Source: an uncultured Acidobacteriia bacterium
GTDB taxonomy: Bacteria; Acidobacteriota; Terriglobia; Bryobacterales; Bryobacteraceae
Assembly (NCBI GenBank): GCA_903929755.1
Contig: CAIYVZ010000068.1
Coordinates: 1-35,572 of the forward strand
DNA: 35,572 nt
Direction: 5' to 3'
Under the pieces are notes generated by a model. The model saw nothing but the letters and a program-made list of their open reading frames with translations, made no database searches and was not told the DNA's origin. Positions 6,357 to 15,654 of this stretch are shown piece by piece; the stretch's first letter is position 1; each line of letters begins with the position of its first letter. Made by a program: the position numbers and the translations under genes.

Positions 6357-7851
6357 GACGGGGCTCGCTGGTTGCCTGCTGGCATCGGCGTGCTTTGGCG
6401 CGCCCGCGCCGTCCATACCACCCAAAAGGCCTGTCTATTCCGCGCTGCCGAGCGTGAGTTCGGTGTTTGACCACTACATTCAGGCCACGGGCGGGCGTTC
6501 GGCGTGGCGGTCGAAGCAAGTGGAACGGACGCAGATTGAGGGTCGGCCACTCGATGGCGCGCGGGTGATTCTGCGGGCGGCGGTGACGACGACGCGGACC
6601 GGCAACTCGATGACCGAGATGACGATTCCGGAAGTGGCAAGCGAGGGCGTCTACAAGGGTGTGGCGTGGTCGTGGACGAAGCTGGCGGGGCCACGGATTC
6701 GCAAGGGTCCGGAGCGGGCGTCGGCGGTGCGCGGGACGCACATGCTGGAAGAGGGCGACTGGCGGTCACTGTATCCGAATTCCAAAATAGATGGCGCGGA
6801 ACCGGTGGCGGGGAAGATGTGTTACCGGGTGTCTCTGCTGCCCTCGAATGACGGCAAGATGGAGTGGTTTGAACTGGACAGCGGGCTGCTGGTGAAGAAG
6901 TCGTGGTGGGAAGCGTCGACTGCGGGGCCGGTGGCTGTGTCGTCTACGGTGGAACAGTGGCGCGAGGTGGAGGGTCTGTGGCAGCCGATGATGATGCTGG
7001 TGGACCGGGGCGAGATGAAGTATCGGGTGACGGTGCTGTCAGTGGCTTACGACACAGAGGCCAAGGCTGAGGCGCTGCGGTATCCGCAAGAGGTGGCGAC
7101 GTATCTGGCGGAGGATCGGGCCGGGCGGGCGTTGCCGAATGCCGAGGAAGTGATTGAGCGGCATATTTACGAATCGGGCGGGGCGGCTTCGTACCAGACG
7201 CTTCGGACGCAGCGGATTTCGGGAACGCTGGATTATCTGACGCGGGGCATGGTGGCGCATACGGAGGCGTACTCTGCGCCGGGCGGGCGTTACTACCAGG
7301 CGGTGGATATTCCGGGGCTGGGCAAGCAGGAAGAAGGCAGCGACGGGAGCGTGATGTGGGAGCGGTCTCCGGCGCTGGGGCCAAGGGCGAAGACACGGCG
7401 CGCGCTTACCGGGTTGGGCGTGACGATGGACGCTGCTGAGGTGATCGGGTGGCGGTATTTGATCGGCCAGGCGCGGACCGAGGCTCTGGAGAAGCTGGAC
7501 GGGCGGGATTGTTACCGGGTTCGGCTGACGGGAAAGAATGGCGGGGCGGCGACGGTTCGCTGGTATGAGAAGGCGAGCGGGTTGCTGTATCGGCAGAGCG
7601 TGTCGTTTAAGACAGAGATGGGCGATGTGCCGGCGGTGCTTACGTATGAGGAGTGGCGGCGGGTTGAGGGTTTGAAGTGGCCGGTGAAGATCCGGATTGC
7701 GGCGGCGGGGCAGGAGTTGCTGTTCGCGGCGGACCAGGTGGCGCTGAATTCGTTGATTGAAAATGACGTGTTCGCGGTGCCGGACGATGTGAAGAAGCTG
7801 GCGGAGGCGCATGCGGAACGTGCGGCGCCTGTGGCCGGCGATATGCAATAA
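6295..7851 (+). CDS. Secreted protein with two tandem LolA-like domains
   Basis: 518 codons from GTG at 6295, with an ATG at 6307 as alternative; both lie inside the end of the S41 gene. A signal-like segment ends near CLLASACFGAPAP. Two homologous halves follow. Half 1 (about 55-255) starts VFDHYIQATGG and contains GKMCYRVSLLPSNDGKMEWF and VEGLWQPMMMLVD. Half 2 (about 285-500) starts VIERHIYESGG and contains GRDCYRVRLTGKNGGAATVRW and VEGLKWPVKIRIA. This is the open beta-sheet fold of LolA/LppX-type lipid-handling proteins, duplicated. Co-translation with the S41 homologue suggests a joint envelope function. The ligand is unknown. Confidence 0.7.
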   Translation: MPDGMLLQKLRKSGFWVCAGKTGLAGCLLASACFGAPAPSIPPKRPVYSALPSVSSVFDHYIQATGGRSAWRSKQVERTQIEGRPLDGARVILRAAVTTTRTGNSMTEMTIPEVASEGVYKGVAWSWTKLAGPRIRKGPERASAVRGTHMLEEGDWRSLYPNSKIDGAEPVAGKMCYRVSLLPSNDGKMEWFELDSGLLVKKSWWEASTAGPVAVSSTVEQWREVEGLWQPMMMLVDRGEMKYRVTVLSVAYDTEAKAEALRYPQEVATYLAEDRAGRALPNAEEVIERHIYESGGAASYQTLRTQRISGTLDYLTRGMVAHTEAYSAPGGRYYQAVDIPGLGKQEEGSDGSVMWERSPALGPRAKTRRALTGLGVTMDAAEVIGWRYLIGQARTEALEKLDGRDCYRVRLTGKNGGAATVRWYEKASGLLYRQSVSFKTEMGDVPAVLTYEEWRRVEGLKWPVKIRIAAAGQELLFAADQVALNSLIENDVFAVPDDVKKLAEAHAERAAPVAGDMQ

Positions 7852-7864
7852 ACGATATGCAATA
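7839..7864. repeat. Tandem 12-bp repeat over a stop codon
   Basis: CGATATGCAATA occurs at 7839-7850 and again at 7853-7864, period 14. The first copy contains the last codons of the LolA-like gene. It is probably a small local duplication. Confidence 0.7.
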
Positions 7865-7880
7865 GAAACGGGGTTTTGAG

Positions 7881-8949
7881 ATGATTTCACGAAGGACTGT
7901 AATCACCGGTGCGCCGGTGCTGCTGGCGGGTTTGGCTCGGGGGGCGAATGAGGCGGGCGAGTTCATCTATGACTCGGCTCCGTTTCCTTCGTGCCATGCG
8001 TCGACGGTGGTGGAGTTGGCGAACGGGGATTTACTGTCGGCGTGGTTTGGCGGGACGGACGAGGGGAAGCCGGATGTGGCGATCTGGGCGTCGCGGCGGA
8101 GTGGGGGGGGAGTGGTCGGAGCCGGTGGAGATGGTTCGGGAGCGGGAGACTCCTTGCTGGAATCCGGTGCTGTTTTATGCGCCGTTCGGTCCGGCGAAGA
8201 CCGGGCGGTTGTGGCTGTATTACAAGTTCGGGACTTCGCCTTCGCAGTGGACGGCGGGGCGGAGGTACAGCGATGACGACGGAAAGTCGTGGTCGGCTGT
8301 GGAGCATTTGCCGGCGGGGATTTATGGGCCGATTCGGGCCAAGCCCCTGGTGATGGAGGACGGCACGATTGTGAGCGGGAGTTCGGTGGAGAGCTACCGG
8401 AGTTGGGCGGTTTGGCTTGAGCGGAGCACGGATGGCGGGAAGATGTTTTCGAGGATTGGCCCGATTGGGGTGCCGGCAGCTGGCGGTGTTTCTGGTGGAG
8501 CCGTGGATAATGGCAAATCGACGAGTGGGTTGATTCAGCCTTCGGTGGTTTCGATGGGAGGGAAGAAGCTGCGGTTGTATGCGCGGTCGACGCAGGATAT
8601 CGGGCGGGTTTGTGTAGCGGATTCGCTGGACGCGGGCTTGACGTGGACGCAGGCCCGGCCTTTAGATGTGCTGAATCCGAATTCGGGGATTGATGCGGTG
8701 GCGCTGCGGGATGGCCGGGTGGTTTTGGTTTATAACAATACGGCGCGAGGTCGGTCGCCATTGAATCTGGCGGTGAGTCGGGACGGAGAGAAGTTTACGA
8801 TGTTCAGGACGCTGGAAGATGCGTTGGGCGGCGAGTTTTCGTATCCCAATGTTATTCAGGGAAAAGCTGGAGACTTACATATTGTTTATACCTGGCGGCG
8901 GAAGAAAATCAAGTATGTAAAGCTTTCACTTTTAGATATTCCTAATTAG
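7881..8949 (+). pseudogene. Sialidase-like (BNR/Asp-box) protein interrupted by a frameshift
   Basis: The gene starts at ATG 7881 with a Tat-like signal (MISRRTVITGAPVLLAGLA), and its first frame reads VVELANGDLLSAWFGGTDEG and DVAIWASRRSGG. At the G8 run 8103-8110 the frame is lost. Removing one G gives SGGEWSEPVEMV and continues in the downstream frame to the stop at 8949, about 355 residues in all. The second part carries Asp-box-like motifs YSDDDGKSWS, RSTDGGKMFS, DSLDAGLTWT and the typical GGEFSYPNVIQ ending. This matches the predicted neuraminidase family, six-bladed propellers acting on glycans. Because everything outside the run is intact, the lesion is a sequencing indel, a recent mutation or phase variation. 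A decayed relic of a second copy lies at 15655-15831. Confidence 0.8.
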
Positions 8950-8986
8950 TTCCTGAGCGTCTGTCATGGTAGGATCTCCTGTATAG

Positions 8987-9679
8987 GTGTTTCGACGACT
9001 TCAAGTATTGCTCCTGGCCATGGCGGTCTGTTCGACGGTCGGGGTTTTTCGTGTCCAGCGCGTGACGCCGTCGGTAAAGTCTCTTTCGGGGCTGGAGCCC
9101 GTCGAGATTGCGCGGCGGGCGGTGTCTTGCGAAACGGGTTGCGATTTCAATCATGATGGCAGGCCCGACGCGCTGGGTCTGGTAGGGCTGAAGGAGGCGT
9201 TGACGCTTCGTGTCACGCTGACTGGTGTTGGTACCAGGGATCTGACTTCGCCGGGTACCGGGTTCAGCGGTAGTGGACGGTTTTCCGCCATTGATCTGAA
9301 CGGTGACGACCATTTGGACGTCGTCTGGCAATCCTCTTCGCGAACGGCAGCGCCCATTGTGTGGCTGGGCGATGGCAAGGGCGGCTTTGTCCGCATGTCG
9401 GCAGCGGAGCTGCCGGAGACCGACTTTGCCACGATTCCGACGCTCCCGGGCGGGACTCCCTTCAGGCCTTCCGGGGGGGGGACGCTGCTGGTTACTGCGG
9501 CCTCCGCCAAACGGCATAATCGACAGGTGCGGCCCAGTGTTACACCTCATGGCCGGGCCCGTATGCTTTCGTTCACGTTATCCGCCGGCAACGAAGGCCC
9601 GCGCATTGTTGGCCGTGAGACGGCCCGCTGGCTGGCGCGTACTATTCACCCACCTCCCGTTGCTTTTTTCTTTTCCTAA
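8987..9679 (+). CDS. Secreted VCBS/FG-GAP-repeat protein
   Basis: 230 codons from GTG at 8987, with an AGGA about 12 bases upstream. A hydrophobic N-terminus (RRLQVLLLAMAVCSTVGVF) suggests export. Two calcium-binding-style repeats are visible: CDFNHDGRPDALGL and AIDLNGDDHLDVVW, followed by APIVWLGDGKGGFV. These are FG-GAP/VCBS signatures of beta-propeller-like secreted proteins. The C-terminal ~60 residues (for example RARMLSFTLSAGN) show no family. A G9 run at 9473-9481 lies in the coding region, but the frame used gives the best continuation on both sides. It precedes the efflux operon by 204 bp and may or may not be co-regulated. Confidence 0.6.
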   Translation: MFRRLQVLLLAMAVCSTVGVFRVQRVTPSVKSLSGLEPVEIARRAVSCETGCDFNHDGRPDALGLVGLKEALTLRVTLTGVGTRDLTSPGTGFSGSGRFSAIDLNGDDHLDVVWQSSSRTAAPIVWLGDGKGGFVRMSAAELPETDFATIPTLPGGTPFRPSGGGTLLVTAASAKRHNRQVRPSVTPHGRARMLSFTLSAGNEGPRIVGRETARWLARTIHPPPVAFFFS

Positions 9680-9730
9680 GTTACTCCCTCGTTACTCAAA
9701 AAAAGTAATTTGCCAAATGTGCAGATTGTG

Positions 9731-9794
9731 CCGTGAGTGTGTGTATCTGTTGATGCGCATGCTTTGAGCGGAAGAACACACACTCCTTTCACGG
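9731..9794. promoter_or_regulatory. Long inverted repeat upstream of the metal-efflux operon
   Basis: GAGTGTGTGT at 9735-9744 is the exact reverse complement of ACACACACTC at 9776-9785. The outer CCGTGA (9731-9736) pairs with TCACGG (9789-9794). The 31-base loop contains TGCGCATGC-like palindromic bases. A further CCGTGAG lies at 9809-9815. There is no T-run after it, so a simple intrinsic terminator is unlikely; an operator or structured leader ahead of the efflux genes is possible. A GAGGAGAG ribosome-binding site at 9866-9873 serves the ATG at 9884. Confidence 0.45.
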
Positions 9795-9883
9795 AATATC
9801 CAGTAATCCGTGAGGGACATTGGCTGATCCAGACATATTTCCTGCGTAATGAATTCCGATATAAAGAGGAGAGTTGCATCTAA

Positions 9884-11272
9884 ATGGAGCAGTTCTATAA
9901 GAAGAAGCTATTCGTCCGCCGAATTGAGTTGGTCGCGCTGGGCGTGATGGGCACCATGGCGATTCTTTGCCCCACATCAGGTCTGGCGCAGGTGCCGCCT
10001 GCAATGGTCCCGATTCCACGTGCCCTGACACTGGCCGATGCGGAGACTTTGCTGCTGCAGCGGAATCTGGCGATCGCAGTGAATCGTCGTCAACTGGAGG
10101 CAGCGGAGGCATTGAAACTGATCGCGGGGTACAAGCCAAATCCGACGATTCAGTTGGGTGGAGAACAAATTTCCATCGCATCTCCGGTGCGTGGCGGGGC
10201 TCCGCGTTTCTTCGCGACCAATCCCGATGCGGGCGCTAATTCGGTGTATACGTTCCTGTTTCTTAAGGCGATTGAGAGGGGGGGCAAGCGCAAATTCCGC
10301 GTTAGTCAGGCAGCGGCGCAAATTGCCGCAGCCAAGGCTCAGATCCTTGATACTTACCGGCAGCAATTGCTGCAGTTGCGCCAGGCCTACGGTGGCGCCA
10401 TGATGTCGCGGCTGACGCTTGAGCTGGTACGCAACGCACTTGCGGACTACCGTAAGACGGAGGCGCTGACCGAAGTCCGGGTACAGGCTGGAGATGCAGC
10501 GCAATCGGAGTTATACCGGGTGAAGTCCGGCAGGCTGCCCTATCAGCAGGCCGTTTTACAGGCGGAGTCCGGGTATCGGCAAGCTTGTCTGGACGTGCTG
10601 AATCTTCTGAACAGCCAGCGAGACCAGGTGGTGGTTCAGCCTGCGTCGGCAGACACACCGCAAGACTCTGTTCTGGATATTGGTGGCGAGTTCTCCGACA
10701 AGGGTCCGATGCTGGTGCTGGACGAACTGAAGCGGAGCAGCCTGAGAGAGCGCCCGGATATTGAGGTTGCGCGGCGAAGCCTGGAATCGGCGCAGTTTGG
10801 GACCAGGCTGGCAGAAGCTCAGCGGCGGCGCGATATCACGGTAGGGACGGAATATCAGCGCGTTGGCGACGACAGTTCAGTGGGCGTGACGGCGTCATTC
10901 CCCGTGTTTGTGTACAACAACCAAAAAGCGGGCATCGAGCAGGCGGTGGCGCAGGAGCGGGTTGGCGATTTACAGGTGAGGCAGGCGGAAGTGCAGGCAC
11001 TTACCGATGTTGAGAAGGCGTGGGAGAAGTATCAGGCGTCTCAGCAGGCACTGAAAGTTTATAGTGCGGAGAATCTGGACCAGACGGAAAAGCTCCGGGC
11101 CATCGCATTCTTCAGCTATCAAAATGGTGCCACCAGTCTCTTCGAGTTACTGGATGCACAAAGAACACTATTGCAGGCGCGTCTGGGGTATTTGCAGGCG
11201 CGATTCGATTTGCGCAGCAGTATCTGGATGCTGGAAGCGGCAGTGGGCCGCGATCTGGAAGGGACTAACTAA
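9884..11272 (+). CDS. TolC-family outer-membrane channel of a metal RND efflux pump (CzcC/CusC-like)
   Basis: 462 residues from ATG at 9884 behind a good ribosome-binding site. A signal-like segment (LGVMGTMAILCPTSGLA) is followed by two repeats of the outer-membrane efflux protein fold: LTLADAETLLLQRNLAIAV at about 47-65 starts the first, and a second helical half contains RPDIEVARRSLESAQFG and LLDAQRTLLQARLGYLQARF. This is the TolC/OEP family, forming the trimeric outer-membrane duct. Its stop overlaps the next start (TAATG), so the channel, adaptor and pump are one operon. Substrate follows from the HME-type pump: a heavy metal cation. Confidence 0.9.
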   Translation: MEQFYKKKLFVRRIELVALGVMGTMAILCPTSGLAQVPPAMVPIPRALTLADAETLLLQRNLAIAVNRRQLEAAEALKLIAGYKPNPTIQLGGEQISIASPVRGGAPRFFATNPDAGANSVYTFLFLKAIERGGKRKFRVSQAAAQIAAAKAQILDTYRQQLLQLRQAYGGAMMSRLTLELVRNALADYRKTEALTEVRVQAGDAAQSELYRVKSGRLPYQQAVLQAESGYRQACLDVLNLLNSQRDQVVVQPASADTPQDSVLDIGGEFSDKGPMLVLDELKRSSLRERPDIEVARRSLESAQFGTRLAEAQRRRDITVGTEYQRVGDDSSVGVTASFPVFVYNNQKAGIEQAVAQERVGDLQVRQAEVQALTDVEKAWEKYQASQQALKVYSAENLDQTEKLRAIAFFSYQNGATSLFELLDAQRTLLQARLGYLQARFDLRSSIWMLEAAVGRDLEGTN

Positions 11273-12459
11273 TGAAGAGATTTGCACAGACCTCATGGGT
11301 GGTTTTCGCCGCGGTGGTTTTGGTGGCCTGCGGGACGGAGAAGCCAAAAGTCGTCACGGCGGAAGTGAAACAAAGCGACGAAATCGTGGTAACGGCAGCT
11401 CAGCTGAAGAACATGAAGCGGGAGCCGGCACAGATGATCAATCTGCCGGGCGTAGAAGAAGCGACGGGAAGTGTAGCGTTCAACGATGACGCGATCACGC
11501 CTGTCTACTCGCCGCATACGGGGCGGATTACGGAGCTTCTGGCAAAGCCCGGAGAGAGCATCCGGCAGGGTGAGCCGCTGATGATTATCGACTCGCCCGA
11601 AGTGGTAGATGCAGAAAACGACTTTCTGGGAGGCGTCGCCATGGTGGCAAAGGCAAAGGCTGTTTTGAGGCAGGCCGAACGCAATCGCGACAGGCAGGAG
11701 AGACTAGTGGCGGGGGAAGCGGCCGCGCCCAAGGATCTGGAACAAGCGTTGACGGACGTGTTGAGTGCGGGCAGCGATGTGCAGGCAGCCGAGGCACAGA
11801 TCGACACGGCCAGACAGCGCCTGCTGGCATTCGGAAAAACTTCCCAGGAGATTGATCAGATCTCGCTGTCGCGGCGTCCGGACCGGACCACCCGAGTACT
11901 GGCTCCGCTGGGAGGGCAAATTGTGGCGCGCAAGGTGGGCCCGGGCCAGTATGTGAGGCCGGATAATCCGGACCCATTGTTCACCATCGCGGACACCTCT
12001 TCCATGTGGCTTTTGGCTCAGGTGTATGAATCTGAGATCTCTGTGATACGCGTGGGCGAGAGGGTTGAGTTACAAGTGCTGGCGTTGCCGGGCAAGAAAT
12101 TTCCTGCGCAGGTGAGTTACATTGCGCCGTCGGTCGATCCGGTAACTCGCCGGGTGGCCGTGCGGTGCGTGGTGAAGAATACGGGTGGACAGCTGAAGCC
12201 TGAGATGTTCGCCAGCTTCCGGTTTCAGCGGGAGGTACGAAAAGCCCTTATGGTGCCGCAGCGCGCGCTGGTGCAGGAGGGCAACATCAGCGTGGTTTGG
12301 GTGGTGGAGGCGGGAAACGCGGGAAACAGGGTATCGCGGCGGAACGTAGGGGCTGGCGCCGAGTCAGACGGCAGGGTGGAAATCAGGGCGGGTCTCTCGG
12401 AAGGTGAGCAGGTGGTATCGGACGGCGCGCTGTTTCTGAGCAGCTTGTCTCACAACTAA
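11272..12459 (+). CDS. RND periplasmic adaptor lipoprotein (CzcB/CusB-like)
   Basis: 395 residues. The N-terminus MKRFAQTSWVVFAAVVLVAC ends in a lipobox with Cys20, so the mature protein is probably anchored in the inner membrane as a lipoprotein. The membrane-fusion-protein layout is clear: barrel-sandwich half (VYSPHTGRITELLAKPGESI), alpha-hairpin (about 125-190, AKAVLRQAERNRDRQERLVA), return half (RVLAPLGGQIVARKVGPGQY), beta-barrel (MWLLAQVYESEISVIRVGER) and a membrane-proximal domain. It links the TolC-like channel to the RND pump. Start overlaps the previous stop by one base. No extra N-terminal metal-binding CusF-like domain is seen. Confidence 0.92.
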   Translation: MKRFAQTSWVVFAAVVLVACGTEKPKVVTAEVKQSDEIVVTAAQLKNMKREPAQMINLPGVEEATGSVAFNDDAITPVYSPHTGRITELLAKPGESIRQGEPLMIIDSPEVVDAENDFLGGVAMVAKAKAVLRQAERNRDRQERLVAGEAAAPKDLEQALTDVLSAGSDVQAAEAQIDTARQRLLAFGKTSQEIDQISLSRRPDRTTRVLAPLGGQIVARKVGPGQYVRPDNPDPLFTIADTSSMWLLAQVYESEISVIRVGERVELQVLALPGKKFPAQVSYIAPSVDPVTRRVAVRCVVKNTGGQLKPEMFASFRFQREVRKALMVPQRALVQEGNISVVWVVEAGNAGNRVSRRNVGAGAESDGRVEIRAGLSEGEQVVSDGALFLSSLSHN

Positions 12460-12479
12460 GGAAAGAGCTACGCAAACTT

Positions 12480-15400
12480 ATGAAAGCTTTCATCGCACTC
12501 TCTCTTTCCCGCCGGTCGCTTGTCTTGGCGATGCTGGTAGTGTTTCTTATTTCCGGGTACCTTGTATTTCAGAAACTAAATATTGAGGCCTATGCGGATC
12601 CGGCTCCTCCTCTGGTGGAACTGATTACTCAGAATCCGGGGTATTCGGCGGAGGATATGGAGCGGTACATTACGATCCCGCTGGAAGTGGCACTGGCGGG
12701 TATGCCGGGCTTGCAGAACACGCGGAGTATCTCGTTGTATGGGCTGTCGGATATTAAGCTGCAGTTCGCGTATGAGACGGACTACTGGTTTGCCCAGCAG
12801 CAAGTTATCAACCGGGTGAATCAGGTACAGTTGCCGAGCGGGATTCAGCCATTTCTTTCGCCAACGAGTCCAGTTGGCGAGGTCTTTCGGTATCAGGTTA
12901 AAGCGCCGAAGGGTTATAGTCTGCAGGAACTCAAGACGCTGGAGGACTGGCAGATTGAACGGCGTTTGCGAACCATTCCGGGTGTGGTTGACGTTGTGGG
13001 CTGGGGCGGCTTCACGAAGGAGTACCACATTGATGTGGACATGAAGAAGCTGGTGGCGCTGAATATTCCGCTGAAGCAGGTTCTGGATCAGACGAGCGCG
13101 GCTAACATGAACGTCGGCGCGCGAACCATTAACTTTGGGGAGCAATCAGTCAATGTTCGCGGGGTTGGTCTGCTGCAGAAGCTAACGGACATGGAAAACA
13201 TCGTTCTGGCCTCCACGAAGGGGACGCCGGTGTTGCTGAGGGATGTTGCGGCGATTAGTGTGGGGAGCGCCCAGAGGCTCGGGATTATTGGCCGGGATTA
13301 TGATCCCGACATCGTGGAAGGCATTGTCCTCATGCGGCGCGGCGAGAAGACGATGGAAGTAGTGAACCGTATTGAACAAGAGGTCAGTCGGCTGAATGCT
13401 TCCGGGGAGTTACCGGCAGGAGTACGGATCGAGACTTACTACGACCGGAAGAATCTGGTGAATCAGACGACTCATACGGTGTTGGAATCGCTGCTGTTCG
13501 GCATCTGCCTGATTTTTGTGATTCAGTACCTGTTTCTGGGCGATTTGCGGACGGCGCTGATCGTATCGGCGACGATTCCGGTTGCGCTGTGTTTTGCAGT
13601 GATGCTGATGGTGCTGCGCGGTGATTCGGCGAATCTTCTGTCGGTGGGCGCGATCGATTTCGGCATCATTGTGGATTCGACGGTGATTCTGGTGGAGAAC
13701 ATCTACCGGCGACTGATGCACTCGGGCGACTTCGGTATTCTGCGTAAGGACACGTCGGCGCACTTCGAGGGGGCTCCGGCGAATCTGCGGGAGAAGTTCC
13801 TGCGCATCTTTGCCAGTTCGATGGAAGTAGATAAAGCGATCTTCTTCTCGGTGGCGATTACGATTGCGGCATTTATTCCCTTGTTTACGATGCAGGGCGT
13901 AGAGGGACAGATTTTTGCGCCGATGGCGAAGACTTACGGTTACGCCATGATAGGCGCTATTCTGGCAACGTTCCTGGTAACTCCTATGCTTTGCAGCTAT
14001 CTGCTGCCAATGCCACTGGAGGAGAAAGAAACCTGGTTGATTCGCGGGTTGAACTATATCTACAGACCTGCGTTGCGGGGGAATTTCAAAAACAAGTGGC
14101 TGGTTTTCGTGATTGCGGGTGCCGTTCTGGCGATTGGCGGGACGATCGCGACGCGGATCGGAAGCGAATTCCTGCCGAAGCTGGAAGAGGGCAATCTCTG
14201 GATTCGTGCCAGTCTGCCACCCACGATATCCCTGGAGGCGGGCGTGCCCTACGTGACCAGAATGCGCGAGTATCTGAAGAGCCAGCCCATGGTTGAGACG
14301 GTGATCTCACAGCATGGTCGCCCGGATGACGGAACCGATCCGACGGGCTTTTTTAACGTTGAGTTTTTTGCGCCGCTGGCGGACTTTGCGGATGTTAGCC
14401 GATGGGGAAAGACAACAAAGCCGGAGTTAGTGGAGAAGCTAAAAGCGGACATGGAGCGGGACTTCCCTGGCGTAGTCTTTAACTTTTCACAGAACATTGA
14501 GGACAATGTCCAGGAGGCCGTATCCGGCGTGAAGGGTGAGAATTCGATCAAGCTGTTTGGTAACGATCTGGACGTTCTGGAGCGGCAGGCAGGAGCGATC
14601 AAAGATGAGATCAGCAAAGTCTCCGGCGTGCAGGATGCCGGGGTGTTTCATCAGATTGGGCAGCCGAATCTATTGATTCAGGTGGACCGTGAACGTTGTG
14701 CACGATATGGTTTGCAGGCGGGCGATGTCAATACTATTGTGCAGGCGGCAATTGGGGGGCAGGCTGTTACGCAGATTCTTGAAGGAGACCGCCAGTTCAA
14801 TCTCCGTGTCCGGCTGACGCCGGAATACAGAAGCGACCGGGACGCGATTGGGCGTATTCCGATCTCGTCTTCCGGCGGGACCGTCATGCTGCGTGATGTT
14901 GCGAAAATTGAGATGACGGCCGGGGCATCCTATATCTACAGGGAGAATGCTCATCGGTATATTCCGATCAAGTTCAGTGTCCGGAATAGGGACCTCGGGG
15001 GGGCCGTGGGTGAGGCGCAGGCGAAGGTGCAGCATGTTGTCCATCTTCCGTCGGGGTATCACATGGAATGGAGTGGGGAGTTCGGGGCACTGCAGGAGGC
15101 CAAAGACCGCCTGATGTGGATTATCCCTCTGAGTCTGATGCTGATTCTGGTGCTCCTGTATGGCTTGTTTAATAATTTGCGGGACAGCATTATGGCGCTC
15201 TGGGATATTCCTTTTGCTGCGTTTGGCGGCATTTTGGCGTTGTACCTGACGGGGCTGAACTTCAGCGTGTCGGCGGCTGTGGGCTTCATCTCACTGTTCG
15301 GTGTGTCGGTGATGAACGGAATTCTGGTACTCACGTATTACAACCAGATGCGGGAGGACGGTATGCATCGGGAAGAGGCAATGATTCACGCGGCGGAGAC

Positions 15401-15611
15401 GAGAATGCGCCCACTGTTGATGACTTCGATGTCGGCATGCGTGGGACTGCTGCCGGCGGCGTTGTCACACGGCATCGGGTCGCAGGTGCAGAAGCCTCTT
15501 GCAACGGTGATTGTGGGCGGGATGCTGGTGGGGCCGATTCTGATCCTGCTGCTGGTGCCGGTGCTGCGGATTGTGCTGATGCCGAAGCGGCATCGGGAGC
15601 CCATTCGATAA
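12480..15611 (+). CDS. Heavy-metal efflux RND permease (CzcA/CusA family)
   Basis: 1043 residues, the usual size for CzcA/CusA. It opens with MKAFIALSLSRRSLVLAM and TM1, followed by the porter-domain signature DPAPPLVELITQNPGYSAED. TM4 carries GAIDFGIIVDSTVILVEN (about 391-408), the DFG..VD..V..VEN motif that separates the heavy-metal (HME) RND subfamily from drug pumps. A second porter half and the late motif SLFGVSVMNGILVLTYYNQ complete the duplication. It exports metal ions by proton antiport through the adaptor and channel encoded just upstream (20-bp gap). Whether it prefers Cu/Ag or Co/Zn/Cd/Ni cannot be settled by eye. Confidence 0.93.
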   Translation: MKAFIALSLSRRSLVLAMLVVFLISGYLVFQKLNIEAYADPAPPLVELITQNPGYSAEDMERYITIPLEVALAGMPGLQNTRSISLYGLSDIKLQFAYETDYWFAQQQVINRVNQVQLPSGIQPFLSPTSPVGEVFRYQVKAPKGYSLQELKTLEDWQIERRLRTIPGVVDVVGWGGFTKEYHIDVDMKKLVALNIPLKQVLDQTSAANMNVGARTINFGEQSVNVRGVGLLQKLTDMENIVLASTKGTPVLLRDVAAISVGSAQRLGIIGRDYDPDIVEGIVLMRRGEKTMEVVNRIEQEVSRLNASGELPAGVRIETYYDRKNLVNQTTHTVLESLLFGICLIFVIQYLFLGDLRTALIVSATIPVALCFAVMLMVLRGDSANLLSVGAIDFGIIVDSTVILVENIYRRLMHSGDFGILRKDTSAHFEGAPANLREKFLRIFASSMEVDKAIFFSVAITIAAFIPLFTMQGVEGQIFAPMAKTYGYAMIGAILATFLVTPMLCSYLLPMPLEEKETWLIRGLNYIYRPALRGNFKNKWLVFVIAGAVLAIGGTIATRIGSEFLPKLEEGNLWIRASLPPTISLEAGVPYVTRMREYLKSQPMVETVISQHGRPDDGTDPTGFFNVEFFAPLADFADVSRWGKTTKPELVEKLKADMERDFPGVVFNFSQNIEDNVQEAVSGVKGENSIKLFGNDLDVLERQAGAIKDEISKVSGVQDAGVFHQIGQPNLLIQVDRERCARYGLQAGDVNTIVQAAIGGQAVTQILEGDRQFNLRVRLTPEYRSDRDAIGRIPISSSGGTVMLRDVAKIEMTAGASYIYRENAHRYIPIKFSVRNRDLGGAVGEAQAKVQHVVHLPSGYHMEWSGEFGALQEAKDRLMWIIPLSLMLILVLLYGLFNNLRDSIMALWDIPFAAFGGILALYLTGLNFSVSAAVGFISLFGVSVMNGILVLTYYNQMREDGMHREEAMIHAAETRMRPLLMTSMSACVGLLPAALSHGIGSQVQKPLATVIVGGMLVGPILILLLVPVLRIVLMPKRHREPIR

Positions 15612-15654
15612 GGGGTGGGGACGTGGCGCCGAGATGAGAACCATCCCGCCCTTC

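Noticed and set aside
9731-9794. Intrinsic terminator for the VCBS gene
   Set aside because: The inverted repeat has a 31-base loop and no T-run, so a standard Rho-independent terminator is unlikely.
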